Shown here: piece by piece, positions 52,591 through 61,923 of the stretch
Numbering within the stretch: the stretch's first letter is position 1
Layout: every line of letters begins with the position of its first letter
DNA from: Pseudomonas ovata
Lineage (GTDB): Bacteria; Pseudomonadota; Gammaproteobacteria; Pseudomonadales; Pseudomonadaceae
DNA length: 64,000 nucleotides
Assembly: GCF_003131185.1 (NCBI RefSeq)
Contig: NZ_QFFU01000010.1
Coordinates: 62,001 to 126,000 of the forward strand
Reading direction: 5' to 3'
Translations under genes and position numbers: made by a program
Notes under the pieces: model-generated
What the model was told of the DNA's origin: nothing
The model's database searches: none
What the model saw: only the letters and a program-made list of their open reading frames with translations

Positions 52591-53667
52591 ATGAGCAAAT
52601 TCCATAGCCTGGTCATCAAGGATGTTCGCCCCGAAACCCGTGAGGCGGTGTCGATTGCCTTCGAGGTGCCCGCGGAGCTGGCCGACAGCTTTCGCTTCAC
52701 CCAGGGCCAGCACCTGGTGATGCGCACGCACATTGGCGGCGAAGAAGTGCGGCGTTCCTACTCGATCTGCACCGGGGCCAATGACGGCGAGCTGCGCGTG
52801 GCGATCAAGCGCGTGGCCGGCGGGGCCTTTTCGGCCTACGCCAACGAAACATTGAAGGCCGGCCAGCGCCTGGATGTGATGCCGCCCTCGGGGCACTTTC
52901 ATGTGCCCCTGGACCCGGCGCGCCAGGGCCATTACCTGGCGGTCGCCGCCGGCAGTGGCATCACGCCGATCCTGTCGATCATCAAGACCACCCTGCAGAA
53001 CGAACCGCTCAGCCAGTTCACGCTGATCTACGGCAACCGTTCCAGCAATGCGGCGCTGTTTCGCGAGCAGCTCGAAGACCTCAAGAACCGCTACCTGCAA
53101 CGCCTGAACCTGGTGTTCGTGTTCAGCCGCGAGCAACAGGATGTCGACCTGTACAACGGCCGCATCGACGCTGACAAATGCGGCCAGCTGTTCAGCCGCT
53201 GGATCGACGTCAAATCCCTGGAGGCGGCCTTTATCTGCGGCCCGCAGGCGATGACCGAGACCGTGCGCGAGCAACTGGTGGCCAACGGCCTGGCCGCCGA
53301 GCGCGTGCATTTCGAACTGTTTGCCGCGGCCGGCAGCAGCCACAAGCGCGAAGCCCGCCAGGCCGCCGCGCAGCTCGATGCCGCGATGAGCGAGATCACC
53401 GTGATCAGCGATGGCCGCGCGCTGTCGTTTGCGCTGGCGCGCAACAGCGTCAGCGTGCTCGACGCCGGCAACGCCCAGGGTGCCGAACTGCCCTACTCGT
53501 GCAAGGCCGGGGTGTGCTCGACCTGCAAGTGCAAGGTGATCGCGGGCGAAGTGGAAATGGACAGCAACTTTGCCCTGGAAGACTACGAAGTGGCCGCCGG
53601 CTACGTGCTGTCGTGCCAGGCCTTCCCGCTCAGCGACAAAGTGGTGCTGGACTTCGACCAGCTCTGA
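52591..53667 (+). CDS. paaE: PaaE, reductase of phenylacetyl-CoA epoxidase
   Basis: The 358-residue flavoprotein passes electrons from NADPH to PaaA. The FAD motif RRSYSICTG is at about residues 51-59, the NAD(P)-binding motif GSGITPILSIIK near residue 126, and a C-terminal plant-type [2Fe-2S] domain has CKAGVCSTCKCKVIAG plus the late Cys in LSCQAFP. The start at 52591 follows GGAGAA; the longer frame overlaps paaD and was rejected. A REP doublet begins nine bases after the stop. Confidence 0.95.
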   Translation: MSKFHSLVIKDVRPETREAVSIAFEVPAELADSFRFTQGQHLVMRTHIGGEEVRRSYSICTGANDGELRVAIKRVAGGAFSAYANETLKAGQRLDVMPPSGHFHVPLDPARQGHYLAVAAGSGITPILSIIKTTLQNEPLSQFTLIYGNRSSNAALFREQLEDLKNRYLQRLNLVFVFSREQQDVDLYNGRIDADKCGQLFSRWIDVKSLEAAFICGPQAMTETVREQLVANGLAAERVHFELFAAAGSSHKREARQAAAQLDAAMSEITVISDGRALSFALARNSVSVLDAGNAQGAELPYSCKAGVCSTCKCKVIAGEVEMDSNFALEDYEVAAGYVLSCQAFPLSDKVVLDFDQL

Positions 53668-53675
53668 CCCCCCCG

Positions 53676-53816
53676 GTAGGAGCGCGCTTGCCCGCGACCG
53701 AGTGCGCAGCGCTCGCAAAATTGCTGGAGCGCCATAGATTTACGATCTGACAATCTGCGAAACGCCACTATTTTACGACTGCTAACGCAGCCGGTCGCGG
53801 GCAAGCGCGCTCCTAC
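53676..53816 (-). repeat. REP doublet 3 with two degenerate inner repeats
   Basis: The left arm is B type (ACCGAGTGCGCAGCGCTCGC) and the right arm is A type inverted (GCTAACGCAGCCGGTCGCGG). Inner copies GAGCGCCATAGATTTACGA and GAAACGCCACTATTTTACGA are 32 bp apart. It separates paaE from the uptake genes. Confidence 0.9.
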
Positions 53817-53878
53817 GGGGCACCCTGATACACCTTTGATAATGCTCATCTCGACAATCACAACAACAGAGAGCCGCC

Positions 53879-54187
53879 ATGACCCAACAAGAGCTTGAAC
53901 GCTTGCAGCAGCACCCCGACTTCATCGATCTGGTGCGGCGCAAGCAGCGCCTGACCTGGTCGCTGACCCTGACCATGCTCGCCATCTATTACGGCTTCGT
54001 GCTGGTGATGGCCTTCGCCCCACAGGTACTGGGCCGCTCGCTCAGCGGCGGCGTCATGACCTGGGGCATTCCGCTGGCCATTACCGTGATCGTCCTGTCA
54101 TTCGTGCTCACGGCGTTCTATGTGCGCCAGACCAACCAAGTGCTCGACCCGCTGGCCGCCCGTCTGTTGCAGGAGACCCGTCCATGA
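53879..54187 (+). CDS. DUF485 (YjcH-like) small membrane protein
   Basis: The 102-residue protein has two membrane helices ([35 protein letters not shown]) after a cytoplasmic helix with [11 protein letters not shown], the DUF485 pattern. Such genes precede ActP-type sodium:solute symporters; here too the stop overlaps the permease ATG. It probably helps assembly or activity of the permease. Confidence 0.9.
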   Translation: MTQQELERLQQHPDFIDLVRRKQRLTWSLTLTMLAIYYGFVLVMAFAPQVLGRSLSGGVMTWGIPLAITVIVLSFVLTAFYVRQTNQVLDPLAARLLQETRP

Positions 54188-55830
54188 AGGCCGTGTCGCT
54201 TTTTGCCCTCACCGGTGGCCTGCTGCTCAGTGGTGCAGCCCTGGCCGCCGAGCCGGCCACCCGGCCGTTGAACTGGCATGCCATCGGCATGTTCCTGGTG
54301 TTCGTGCTGTTCACTCTGGGCGTGACCCGCTGGGCAGCGCTGCGCACCCGCTCGACCAGTGATTTCTACACCGCCGGCGGTGGCATCACCGGTTTCCAAA
54401 ACGGCCTGGCGATTGCCGGCGACATGATCAGCGCGGCGTCCTTCCTGGGCATCTCGGCGATGATCTTCATGGCCGGCTACGATGGCCTGCTCTATTCGCT
54501 GGGCGTGGTGGCGGCCTGGCCGATCATCCTGTTCCTGATTGCCGAGCGCCTGCGCAACCTGGGCAAGTACACCTTTGCCGACGTGGTCTCGTACCGCCTG
54601 GAACAGACCCCGATCCGCATCACCGCCGCCCTGGGCACGCTGATCGTGGCACTGATGTACCTGATGGCGCAGATGGTCGGCGCCGGCAAGCTGATCGAAC
54701 TGCTGTTCGGCATCTCCTACCTGCAAGCGGTGCTGCTGGTCGGCGTGCTGATGGTGTTCTACGTGACCTTCGGCGGCATGCTGGCCACCACCTGGGTACA
54801 GATCATCAAGGCGGTGATGCTGCTGTGCGGTGCCAGCTTCATGGCCTTCATGGTGCTGCGTCACTTCAACTTCAGCCCCGAGGCGATGTTTGCCGGCGCT
54901 GCCGCCGTGCATGCCAAGGGCGTGGCGATCATGGCGCCGGGCGGCATGCTCAGCAACCCGATCGACACCTTGTCGCTGGCCGTGGGCATGATGTTCGGCA
55001 CCGCCGGACTGCCGCACATCCTGATGCGTTTCTTCACCGTCAAGGACGCCCGTGAAGCGCGCAAGAGCGTGCTCTACGCCACCGGTTTCATCGGCTACTT
55101 CTACCTGCTGCTGATCGCCATCGGCTTTGGTGCCATCGTCATGGTCGGTACCGATCCTGCTTTCCGCAATAGCGCCGGCGCCATCATCGGTGGCGGCAAC
55201 ATGGTCGCGGTGCACCTGGCACAAGCGGTGGGCGGCAGCCTGTTCCTGGGCTTTATCTCGGCGGTGGCGTTCGCCACGATCCTGGCGGTGGTGGCCGGCC
55301 TGGCGCTGTCCGGCGCCTCGGCGGTGGCCCATGACTTGTATGCCTGTGTGATCCGCAAGGGCAAAGCCACCGAGCGCGAAGAAATGCGCATGTCGCGCCT
55401 GACCACCCTGGTGATCGGCGTGCTGGCGGTGATCCTCGGCATCCTCTTCGAGTCGCAGAACATCGCGTTTCTGTCCGGGCTGGTGCTGGCGATTGCCGCG
55501 TCGGTGAATTTCCCGGTGCTGTTTCTCTCGATGTTCTGGAAGGGCCTGACCACCCGCGGTGCGGTGGCCGGCAGCCTGGCCGGACTGATCTCGGCGGTGG
55601 TGCTGCTGGTGCTGAGTCCCGTGGTGTGGGTCAAGGTGCTGGGCAATGACAGCGCGCTGTTCCCGTATTCGAACCCGGCGCTGTTCTCGATGACCTGTGC
55701 CTTTGTCGGTGCCTGGCTGTTCTCGGTCACCGACCAGTCGGAACGCGCCCAGGCCGAACGCGGCCGCTACATGGCGCAATTCATTCGCTCGATGACAGGC
55801 TTTGGCGCGGCAGGCGCCAGCCGGCACTGA
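54184..55830 (+). CDS. paaL: PaaL-type sodium:solute symporter (phenylacetate permease)
   Basis: The 548-residue protein has a cleavable N-terminal segment ([18 protein letters not shown]) and about 13 membrane helices. [20 protein letters not shown] and [20 protein letters not shown] are hallmarks of the SSS family, ActP branch. In the paa cluster it is the expected phenylacetate importer; the sequence alone cannot exclude acetate or other acids. It is coupled to the DUF485 gene and followed 28 bases later by the porin. Confidence 0.88.
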   Translation: MKAVSLFALTGGLLLSGAALAAEPATRPLNWHAIGMFLVFVLFTLGVTRWAALRTRSTSDFYTAGGGITGFQNGLAIAGDMISAASFLGISAMIFMAGYDGLLYSLGVVAAWPIILFLIAERLRNLGKYTFADVVSYRLEQTPIRITAALGTLIVALMYLMAQMVGAGKLIELLFGISYLQAVLLVGVLMVFYVTFGGMLATTWVQIIKAVMLLCGASFMAFMVLRHFNFSPEAMFAGAAAVHAKGVAIMAPGGMLSNPIDTLSLAVGMMFGTAGLPHILMRFFTVKDAREARKSVLYATGFIGYFYLLLIAIGFGAIVMVGTDPAFRNSAGAIIGGGNMVAVHLAQAVGGSLFLGFISAVAFATILAVVAGLALSGASAVAHDLYACVIRKGKATEREEMRMSRLTTLVIGVLAVILGILFESQNIAFLSGLVLAIAASVNFPVLFLSMFWKGLTTRGAVAGSLAGLISAVVLLVLSPVVWVKVLGNDSALFPYSNPALFSMTCAFVGAWLFSVTDQSERAQAERGRYMAQFIRSMTGFGAAGASRH

Positions 55831-55858
55831 TCAACCTTACCCGGACGGAATAACAAGA

Positions 55859-57094
55859 ATGCACACGATCCGTATCACTGCCTCGCTGCTGGCCGCTGCC
55901 AGCGCCACCCTGGCCGGCAGCGCCATGGCCGGCTTTGTGGAAGACAGCAAGGCCAGCCTGGAAATGCGCAATTTCTACCTGAACCGCGATTTTCGCCAGA
56001 GCAACGCGCCCCAGGCCAAGGCCGAAGAATGGGCCCAGGGCTTTACCGCACGCTTCGAATCGGGCTTTACCGAAGGCACGATCGGTGTGGGCGTCGATGC
56101 CATTGGCGAGCTGGGAATCAAGCTCGACTCCAGCCGCGACCGGCGCAACACGGGCCTGCTGGCCTTTGACCCGGCGAGCGGCGAGCCGGTAGACGACTAC
56201 AGCGAATTGGGCGTGGCGGGCAAGTTGCGTTTCTCCAAAACGGTATTGAAGGTCGGTACCCTGCAACCGGCCTTGCCGGTGGTGACCTACAACGACACGC
56301 GGCTGCTGTCCTCGACCTTTCAGGGCGGCATGCTGACCTCTAGGGAAATCGACGGCCTGACCGTCAATGCCGGGCGCCTGACCCGCGCCAACCTGCGTGA
56401 CTCCTCCAGCCGCGACGACATCGGCTACGGCGCGGCCAGCAGCGACGCCTTCGACTTTGCCGGCGGCAGCTACGCGATCAACCCGACACTCACGGCCAGC
56501 TACTACTACGGCAAGCTGGAGAATATCTATCGCCAGCACTTCGTGGGCCTGGTGCACACCCAGCCCTTGGGTGAAAAGCTCAGCCTGCGCAGCGACCTGC
56601 GTTATTTCGACAGCGGCAACGACGGCCAGCAACGTGCCGGGCGCATCGACAACCGCAACATCAACGGCATGTTCACCCTGACCCACGGCGGGCATAAATT
56701 CGGCCTGGGCTTCCAGCAGTTGTCCGGCGACAGCGCCTTTCCGTTTCTTAATGGAGGCGACCCGTACTCGGTCAACCTGGTGACCTTCAACACCTTCACC
56801 CGCGCCGGGGAGGACGCCTGGCAACTGCGCTACGACTACGACTTTGCCGCCCTGGGCGTGCCGGGCCTGACCTTCATGACCCGCTATGTCGACGGCCGCA
56901 ACGCCCGCACCGCCACCGGCGACCACGGCGAGGAATGGGAACGCAACACCGACATCGCCTATGTGCTGCAAAGCGGCCCGCTCAAGGGCCTGAGCCTGCG
57001 CTGGCGCAACCTGACCTTTCGCTCGGGCAACGGCCTGAGCACCGACCTGGACGAAAACCGCCTGATCGTCGGCTACACCCTGGCGCTCTGGTAA
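55859..57094 (+). CDS. OprD-family outer-membrane porin of the paa cluster
   Basis: The 411-residue protein has a signal peptide (MHTIRITASLLAAASATLAG, cleavage after AMA) and the OprD N-terminus GFVEDSKASLEMRNFYLNRD. It is an 18-strand barrel ending in the aromatic LALW. In Pseudomonas this position is held by the phenylacetate porin (PhaK/PaaM), so uptake of phenylacetate across the outer membrane is likely. The start at 55859 gives the clean signal peptide. Confidence 0.88.
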   Translation: MHTIRITASLLAAASATLAGSAMAGFVEDSKASLEMRNFYLNRDFRQSNAPQAKAEEWAQGFTARFESGFTEGTIGVGVDAIGELGIKLDSSRDRRNTGLLAFDPASGEPVDDYSELGVAGKLRFSKTVLKVGTLQPALPVVTYNDTRLLSSTFQGGMLTSREIDGLTVNAGRLTRANLRDSSSRDDIGYGAASSDAFDFAGGSYAINPTLTASYYYGKLENIYRQHFVGLVHTQPLGEKLSLRSDLRYFDSGNDGQQRAGRIDNRNINGMFTLTHGGHKFGLGFQQLSGDSAFPFLNGGDPYSVNLVTFNTFTRAGEDAWQLRYDYDFAALGVPGLTFMTRYVDGRNARTATGDHGEEWERNTDIAYVLQSGPLKGLSLRWRNLTFRSGNGLSTDLDENRLIVGYTLALW

Positions 57095-57113
57095 AGGCAT
57101 TCGATGCCGCCCT

Positions 57114-57265
57114 GTAGGAGCGCGCTCTGCCCGCGACCGGCTGCGTTAGCAGTCGTAAATTTGTGGCGTTTCGCAAATTTTGAATGTGTTCACAACCACG
57201 AATTTGTAGCGTTTCATCAATTTTGCGAGCGCTACGCACTCGGTCGCGGGCAAGCGCGCTCCTAC
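57114..57265 (+). repeat. REP doublet 4 with two inner repeats
   Basis: The left arm is A type (GCGACCGGCTGCGTTAGCAG) and the right arm is B type inverted (GCGAGCGCTACGCACTCGGT). Inner copies AATTTGTGGCGTTTCGCAAA and AATTTGTAGCGTTTCATCAA lie between. It sits between the porin and paaZ. Confidence 0.9.
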
Positions 57266-57313
57266 CAGGCGCCCGGCCTTGAATGATTGGAATGACCTAT
57301 GGAGACTTTCCTG

Positions 57314-59368
57314 ATGAGCAACGCCCCTACCCTGCAAAGCTTCATCGGCGGCCGCTGGATCGGCCAGCATGGCGCCTCGATCCTGCGCAGCGCCATCAAC
57401 GGCCAGGGCATCGCCCGCACCCATGAAGAATCACCGGATTTCAGCGAGGCGCTGGATCACGCCCGGCAGCAGGGCCTGAGCCAGTTGCTGGCGCTGGACT
57501 TCCAGCAGCGCGCCGCACGCTTGCGCGACCTGGGCAAATACCTGCTCGAACACAAGGAACAGCTCTACGCCTTGTCGCTGCACAGCGGTGCCACCCGTGG
57601 CGACAGCTGGGTCGACATCGAAGGCGGTGCTGGCACCCTGTTCGCCTACGCCAGCCTGGGCCGACGCGAACTGCCGTCGGGCAATCTGGTGCATGAAGGC
57701 CCGGCCATGCCGCTGGGCAAGCTGGGCCAGTTTGTCGGCAGCCATATCCTGGTGCCGCGCGGCGGCGTCGCGGTGCACATCAATGCGTTCAATTTCCCGA
57801 TCTGGGGCATGCTGGAAAAGTTCGCACCGAGCTTCCTGGCCGGCATGCCGTGCATCGTCAAGCCGGCCACCGCCACCAGCTACCTGACCGAAGCCACCGT
57901 GCGCCTGATGCACGCCTCCGGCCTGCTGCCCGCCGGCAGCCTGCAACTGATCATCGGCGGCACTGGTGATCTGCTCGACCGCCTCAACGGCCAGGACGTG
58001 GTGACCTTTACCGGTTCAGCCGACACCGCCGCCAAGCTGCGGGTCAATGCCAACCTGATTCGCCAGTCGGTGCCGTTCAATGCCGAGGCCGACTCGCTGA
58101 ACTGCGCCATCCTGGCGCCGGAAGTCACCCCGGACGATCCTGAGTTCGAGCTGTTCATCAAGGAAGTGGCGCGGGAAATGACCGTCAAGGCCGGCCAGAA
58201 GTGCACAGCCATCCGCCGCGCCATCGTCCCGGCCCGGCACATCGACGCGGTGGCCGAAAAGCTGCGCGAGCGGCTGGCCAAGGTGGTCACCGGCGATCCG
58301 TCGGTAGAAGGCGTGCGCATGGGCCCGCTGGCCTCCCACGCCCAACAGAACGATGTGGCCGAACGCGTGCAGGCCCTGCTGGCCAGCAGTGACCTGTTGC
58401 TGGGGGCCGGCGACGGCTTTGCCCCGCGTGGCGAGGGCGTGGCCGAAGGTGCGTTCTTTGCCCCGACCCTGCTGCGCAGCCGCAACCCGCATGCCGAGGG
58501 CGGCGCCCATGACATCGAAGCCTTTGGCCCGGTCAGCACGCTGATGGCCTATGACGACCTGGACGAAGCCATCGCCCTGGCCGCCCGCGGCAAGGGCAGC
58601 CTGGTCGCCAGCCTGATCACCAAAGACCCGAAGGTCGCGGCCAAAGTGGTGCCGGCCGCTGCTGCCCTGCATGGCCGCTTGCACATTCTGGACCGCGAAT
58701 CGGCGGCCGAATCCACCGGCCATGGCTCGCCGCTGCCGCAGCTCAAGCACGGCGGCCCGGGCCGCGCCGGTGGCGGCGAAGAGCTGGGCGGCCTGCGCGC
58801 GGTCAAGCACTACCTGCAACGCACCGCCGTGCAAGGCTCGCCGAGCATGCTGATGGCGGTCACCGGCGAATACGTACGCGGCGCGGCGCTGTACGAGACC
58901 GAGGTGCACCCGTTCCGCCGCCACTTCGAAGACCTGCGCATCGGTGAGTCGTTGCTGACCCACCGCCGCACCGTGACCGAAGCCGACCTGGTCAACTTTG
59001 GCTGCCTGTCGGGGGACCACTTCTATATGCACTTCGATGACATTGCCGCCAAGCAATCGCAGTTCGGCAAGCGCATCGCCCACGGCTACTTCGTGCTCTC
59101 GGCGGCGGCGGGGCTGTTCGTCTCGCCGGCACCGGGCCCGGTATTGGCCAACTATGGGCTGGACACCCTGCGCTTCATCAACCCGGTGGGCATCGGCGAC
59201 ACCATTAGGGCGCGGCTGACCTGCAAGCGCAAGATCGACCAGGGCAAGCTCAGCGCCAAGGACGAACCGCAAGGCGTGGTGGCCTGGGATGTCGAAGTCA
59301 CCAACCAGGACGGCGAGCTGGTGGCCAGCTACGACATCCTGACCCTGGTGCTCAAACGCCCGGCCTGA
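57314..59368 (+). CDS. paaZ: PaaZ, oxepin-CoA hydrolase / 3-oxo-5,6-dehydrosuberyl-CoA semialdehyde dehydrogenase
   Basis: The 684-residue fusion has an N-terminal aldehyde dehydrogenase (about residues 1-520) with Glu258 in NAEADSLN and Cys297 in GQKCTAIRR, and a C-terminal MaoC hydratase with Asp568 in GDHFYMHFDD. It opens the oxepin ring and oxidises the aldehyde product, avoiding release of the toxic aldehyde. GGAG sits ten bases before the ATG at 57314; an ATG at 57299 lacks a ribosome site. It ends nine bases before a 53-bp inverted repeat. Confidence 0.95.
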   Translation: MSNAPTLQSFIGGRWIGQHGASILRSAINGQGIARTHEESPDFSEALDHARQQGLSQLLALDFQQRAARLRDLGKYLLEHKEQLYALSLHSGATRGDSWVDIEGGAGTLFAYASLGRRELPSGNLVHEGPAMPLGKLGQFVGSHILVPRGGVAVHINAFNFPIWGMLEKFAPSFLAGMPCIVKPATATSYLTEATVRLMHASGLLPAGSLQLIIGGTGDLLDRLNGQDVVTFTGSADTAAKLRVNANLIRQSVPFNAEADSLNCAILAPEVTPDDPEFELFIKEVAREMTVKAGQKCTAIRRAIVPARHIDAVAEKLRERLAKVVTGDPSVEGVRMGPLASHAQQNDVAERVQALLASSDLLLGAGDGFAPRGEGVAEGAFFAPTLLRSRNPHAEGGAHDIEAFGPVSTLMAYDDLDEAIALAARGKGSLVASLITKDPKVAAKVVPAAAALHGRLHILDRESAAESTGHGSPLPQLKHGGPGRAGGGEELGGLRAVKHYLQRTAVQGSPSMLMAVTGEYVRGAALYETEVHPFRRHFEDLRIGESLLTHRRTVTEADLVNFGCLSGDHFYMHFDDIAAKQSQFGKRIAHGYFVLSAAAGLFVSPAPGPVLANYGLDTLRFINPVGIGDTIRARLTCKRKIDQGKLSAKDEPQGVVAWDVEVTNQDGELVASYDILTLVLKRPA

Positions 59369-59377
59369 GGTAACGCC

Positions 59378-59430
59378 TAGGGTCTGTTGCTGTTTCAGCA
59401 CGAGCCGTGATGAAACGGCAACAGACCCTA
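59378..59430. mobile_element. 53-bp internally deleted copy of the MITE-like element
   Basis: The left 29 bases (TAGGGTCTGTTGCTGTTTCA then GCACGAGCC) equal the reverse complement of the right end of the 38142-38409 element with one mismatch. The right 24 bases equal the reverse complement of its left end. The 215 bp between are gone and the orientation is inverted. It forms one long hairpin that can terminate both paaZ and the convergent cyclase gene, and its last three bases are the cyclase stop codon. Confidence 0.82.
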
Positions 59431-60627
59431 GTCCTGCGCCCCGACCACTTCAACCCGGTCGCGGTGCTGTTTGGCGCGGTACAGCGCATGGTCGACGGCG
59501 TTGAGCAAGGCATCGAAGCTCTGGGCCGGTTGTTGGCAATCGGTCTGGGTCAGGCCGGCGCTGAAGGCCAGGCGCAGCGGTAGCACCGGGTCCAGTTCGC
59601 GTCCCAGCAGCGCCTCGCGCAAACGGGTCATGAACACTTGGGCCTGGGCAATGTCCGTGCGCGGGAACAGCAACAGAAACTCCTCCCCGCCCCAGCGCAC
59701 GAACACGTCCGAATGTCGCTTGAGCGCAAACACCGTGTCGGCAAACACCTGCAAGGCGCTGTCGCCCACGGCATGGCCGTGCTTGTCGTTGATGTTCTTG
59801 AAGTGGTCCAGGTCGATCATCGCCACCGCCATCGGGTAACGTCCCAATGCGGCCTGCGCCCATTCCTGGGTCAGGATCGCCTGCGCACCCCGGCGGTTCA
59901 GCGCCCCGGTCAGCACATCGGTGATGCTCAGCTTCAGCGCCTGCATGCGCAGTTGCTCCTGCAGCATCAAGGCAAAGCCCAGGGTCAGCAGGAACGACAC
60001 GACAAAATCCACCAGCAGGGCCATGCGCGAGGGCATGTCTGGCTCATCGAAGGGGAGCGGCGGTATCGGCTCCAGCAGCAGCCCGGCGAACGACCAGGCG
60101 TGAAAGCCCAAGGCAAACACCAGGGTGACGATGATGCCCCAGACGCCCCGGTACTGCGTACGCAGCTTCAGGCTGACACGCAATTGCAGCACGGCGACCA
60201 GCATGACCATGCCAGAAAACCACGGCAGCACCCACGAGGTGTCGAGCAGGACCCACGCCCCGGCCAGATACACCAGCGGCGGTATCAGCACCAGCCGCGA
60301 CTGCGCCACCCGCGTGCCGGCATCGCCAAGAAAATGCCACAAGGCCAGGGTATGGAAACCGATGCTGGTGATCAGTAGCCCGGTGCTGGCCAACAGCGCA
60401 GCCCGGGGCGAGAGAATTTCCAGCCATGACAGTTGTGGCATCAGCAAGCCGGGCTGGAGCATTTCCGAGACGCGATAACCGGTGTTGAGCACCTCGCCGA
60501 GCAACCACCAGTGCAGTGCAGCATGACGCCTGCCCGGCCCGACATAGGACAGGCACAGCAGCAAGGCGGTCATGATCCCGAACGGGATGACGATCAGCAG
60601 CAGGGAAAAGGGATCGCTAAGTAACAT
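59428..60627 (-). CDS. Membrane-bound diguanylate cyclase (GGDEF)
   Basis: The 399-residue protein has about six to seven N-terminal membrane helices (residues 8-235) and a C-terminal GGDEF domain with MIDLDHFKNINDKHGHAVGD and the active motif RWGGEEF. RHSD, five residues before GGEEF, is an RxxD inhibitory site. It makes cyclic di-GMP in response to a membrane signal. It lies 127 bases downstream of the sia-like operon on the same strand, so read-through is possible. Its TAG stop is supplied by the 53-bp repeat. Confidence 0.9.
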   Translation of the reverse strand: MLLSDPFSLLLIVIPFGIMTALLLCLSYVGPGRRHAALHWWLLGEVLNTGYRVSEMLQPGLLMPQLSWLEILSPRAALLASTGLLITSIGFHTLALWHFLGDAGTRVAQSRLVLIPPLVYLAGAWVLLDTSWVLPWFSGMVMLVAVLQLRVSLKLRTQYRGVWGIIVTLVFALGFHAWSFAGLLLEPIPPLPFDEPDMPSRMALLVDFVVSFLLTLGFALMLQEQLRMQALKLSITDVLTGALNRRGAQAILTQEWAQAALGRYPMAVAMIDLDHFKNINDKHGHAVGDSALQVFADTVFALKRHSDVFVRWGGEEFLLLFPRTDIAQAQVFMTRLREALLGRELDPVLPLRLAFSAGLTQTDCQQPAQSFDALLNAVDHALYRAKQHRDRVEVVGAQD

Positions 60628-60754
60628 AAGAGCGCTTTGTCAGGAAAGGATCACGTACGAGCGCGGATTATGGCAGAACGCCATGTTCCTGACGCTGACC
60701 TGCCGTCCGATGTCGCAACATCCGTCAAGCGCCCGCGTACACCTCCCATGCTCC

Positions 60755-61504
60755 TCAGGTATCGGCCTGCTCCACGCGATTGCGCCCACCGCGCTTGGCC
60801 TTATACAAGGCGCTGTCCGCCTGGCTGTAGGCGCTGTCGAAGCAGGTCCCGGCCGGGCTGGCACTGACCCCGAAGCTGGCACAGATGCGCCGGTCGACCG
60901 GCGCCGGGAACACATGGGCAGCGACGGCCGCGCACATGGCGTGTGCCAGGGCCAGGCCCTCGGACAACGTGCCGCCGGGCAGCAGCACAGTAAACTCCTC
61001 GCCGCCGACCCGGCCGATGATCCCGTCCTGGCCGACAATGCCGTGCAGGCACTCGACGATACCGCGAATCACCGCGTCGCCGGCCGGGTGGCCAAAATCG
61101 TCATTGACCTGCTTGAAGTGATCGATATCGAGCACGATCAGTACCGCACCGGTGCTTTGCAGCATGCCCCTGGCCTGTTCGATCACCGCGCCGCGGTTGA
61201 GCACGCCGGTCAGCGCATCGTGGGTGGCGCGGTACTCCAGTTGTTCGGCCAGGGCCTGCAATTGCAGATTAAGGGCGTTCATGTCGCGCTCGGCCCGGTC
61301 GCTGCGGGTAATCAGGCGCCGGGTTTCACGAATGAGTCGCTCGAAATGCCCGGTCAGTTCGGTCAGTGACTGGCGATACACTGCCGCATCGGCATCGGCC
61401 AGCGCCAGGATCGAGCGGGCCTGCAGCAAGGCCTCAGTCTCGCCACTGAACAGGTCCAGCGCCTGGTCGGCCCGGACGCTGGCCACAGAACCTGCAGTTA
61501 GCAT
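60755..61504 (-). CDS. siaD: SiaD-like diguanylate cyclase
   Basis: The 249-residue soluble protein has a helical N-terminal stalk (about residues 20-90, ERLIRETRRLITRSDRAERD) and a GGDEF domain with LDIDHFKQVNDDFGHPAGDA and RVGGEEFTVLLPGG. No RxxD inhibitory site is visible at the usual place (GQDG instead). In P. aeruginosa, SiaD is activated by binding unphosphorylated SiaC; gene order here is the same. It follows siaC by 12 bases. Confidence 0.88.
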   Translation of the reverse strand: MLTAGSVASVRADQALDLFSGETEALLQARSILALADADAAVYRQSLTELTGHFERLIRETRRLITRSDRAERDMNALNLQLQALAEQLEYRATHDALTGVLNRGAVIEQARGMLQSTGAVLIVLDIDHFKQVNDDFGHPAGDAVIRGIVECLHGIVGQDGIIGRVGGEEFTVLLPGGTLSEGLALAHAMCAAVAAHVFPAPVDRRICASFGVSASPAGTCFDSAYSQADSALYKAKRGGRNRVEQADT

Positions 61505-61516
61505 GACAAACGTTCC

Positions 61517-61906
61517 TCAGGAAATCGAAACGGGATGATCATTGAAGGTCAAGGCCGTGAAGTCGGCCTTCAACTCTTCACCAAATTCAAAGATTGTTTC
61601 GTCTTCTTCGTCGTAGTACCAGTTGACCACGATGGTGTTGCCCGCCCCGGCAGCGGCGTCGAGGGTGTCGAAAATGCTGAACAGCATCTTGGTGCTGGAG
61701 CTGTTGAAGTACGCTAGGGCAATGTTCGCGGTGATCGAGACACCGCTGCACTGCGCCAGAAAATCGCGCAGCCGCTGCACCACCGGTGCATAGAAGGCGG
61801 CGGCATTTTCCGGGTACGACTCGCCCTTGAGGCTCAACAGGTGCTGGTCGAAGCGAAAGTCGACCTCCGGCGAGGTGGCAGTGGCTTCGACAAAAAAATT
61901 GTCCAT
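61517..61906 (-). CDS. siaC: SiaC-like partner-switch phosphoprotein (DUF1987)
   Basis: The roughly 129-residue protein has the DUF1987 pattern: SLKGESYPENAAAFYAPVVQ followed by ALAYFNSSSTKMLFSIFDTL, in which the Ser/Thr run is the place of the phosphorylated Thr in P. aeruginosa SiaC. When dephosphorylated by the SiaA phosphatase it should bind and activate SiaD. The start is uncertain: GAAGGAG is 12 bases before the ATG at 61906, and a TTG at 61915 is closer. The ribosome site lies inside siaB. Confidence 0.88.
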   Translation of the reverse strand: MDNFFVEATATSPEVDFRFDQHLLSLKGESYPENAAAFYAPVVQRLRDFLAQCSGVSITANIALAYFNSSSTKMLFSIFDTLDAAAGAGNTIVVNWYYDEEDETIFEFGEELKADFTALTFNDHPVSIS

Positions 61907-61923
61907 GGCAATCAATCACTCCT

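Noticed and set aside
54118..55827. 569-codon minus-strand ORF opposite paaL
   Set aside because: Antisense shadow of a membrane transporter gene, His/Gln/Arg-rich and without domains.
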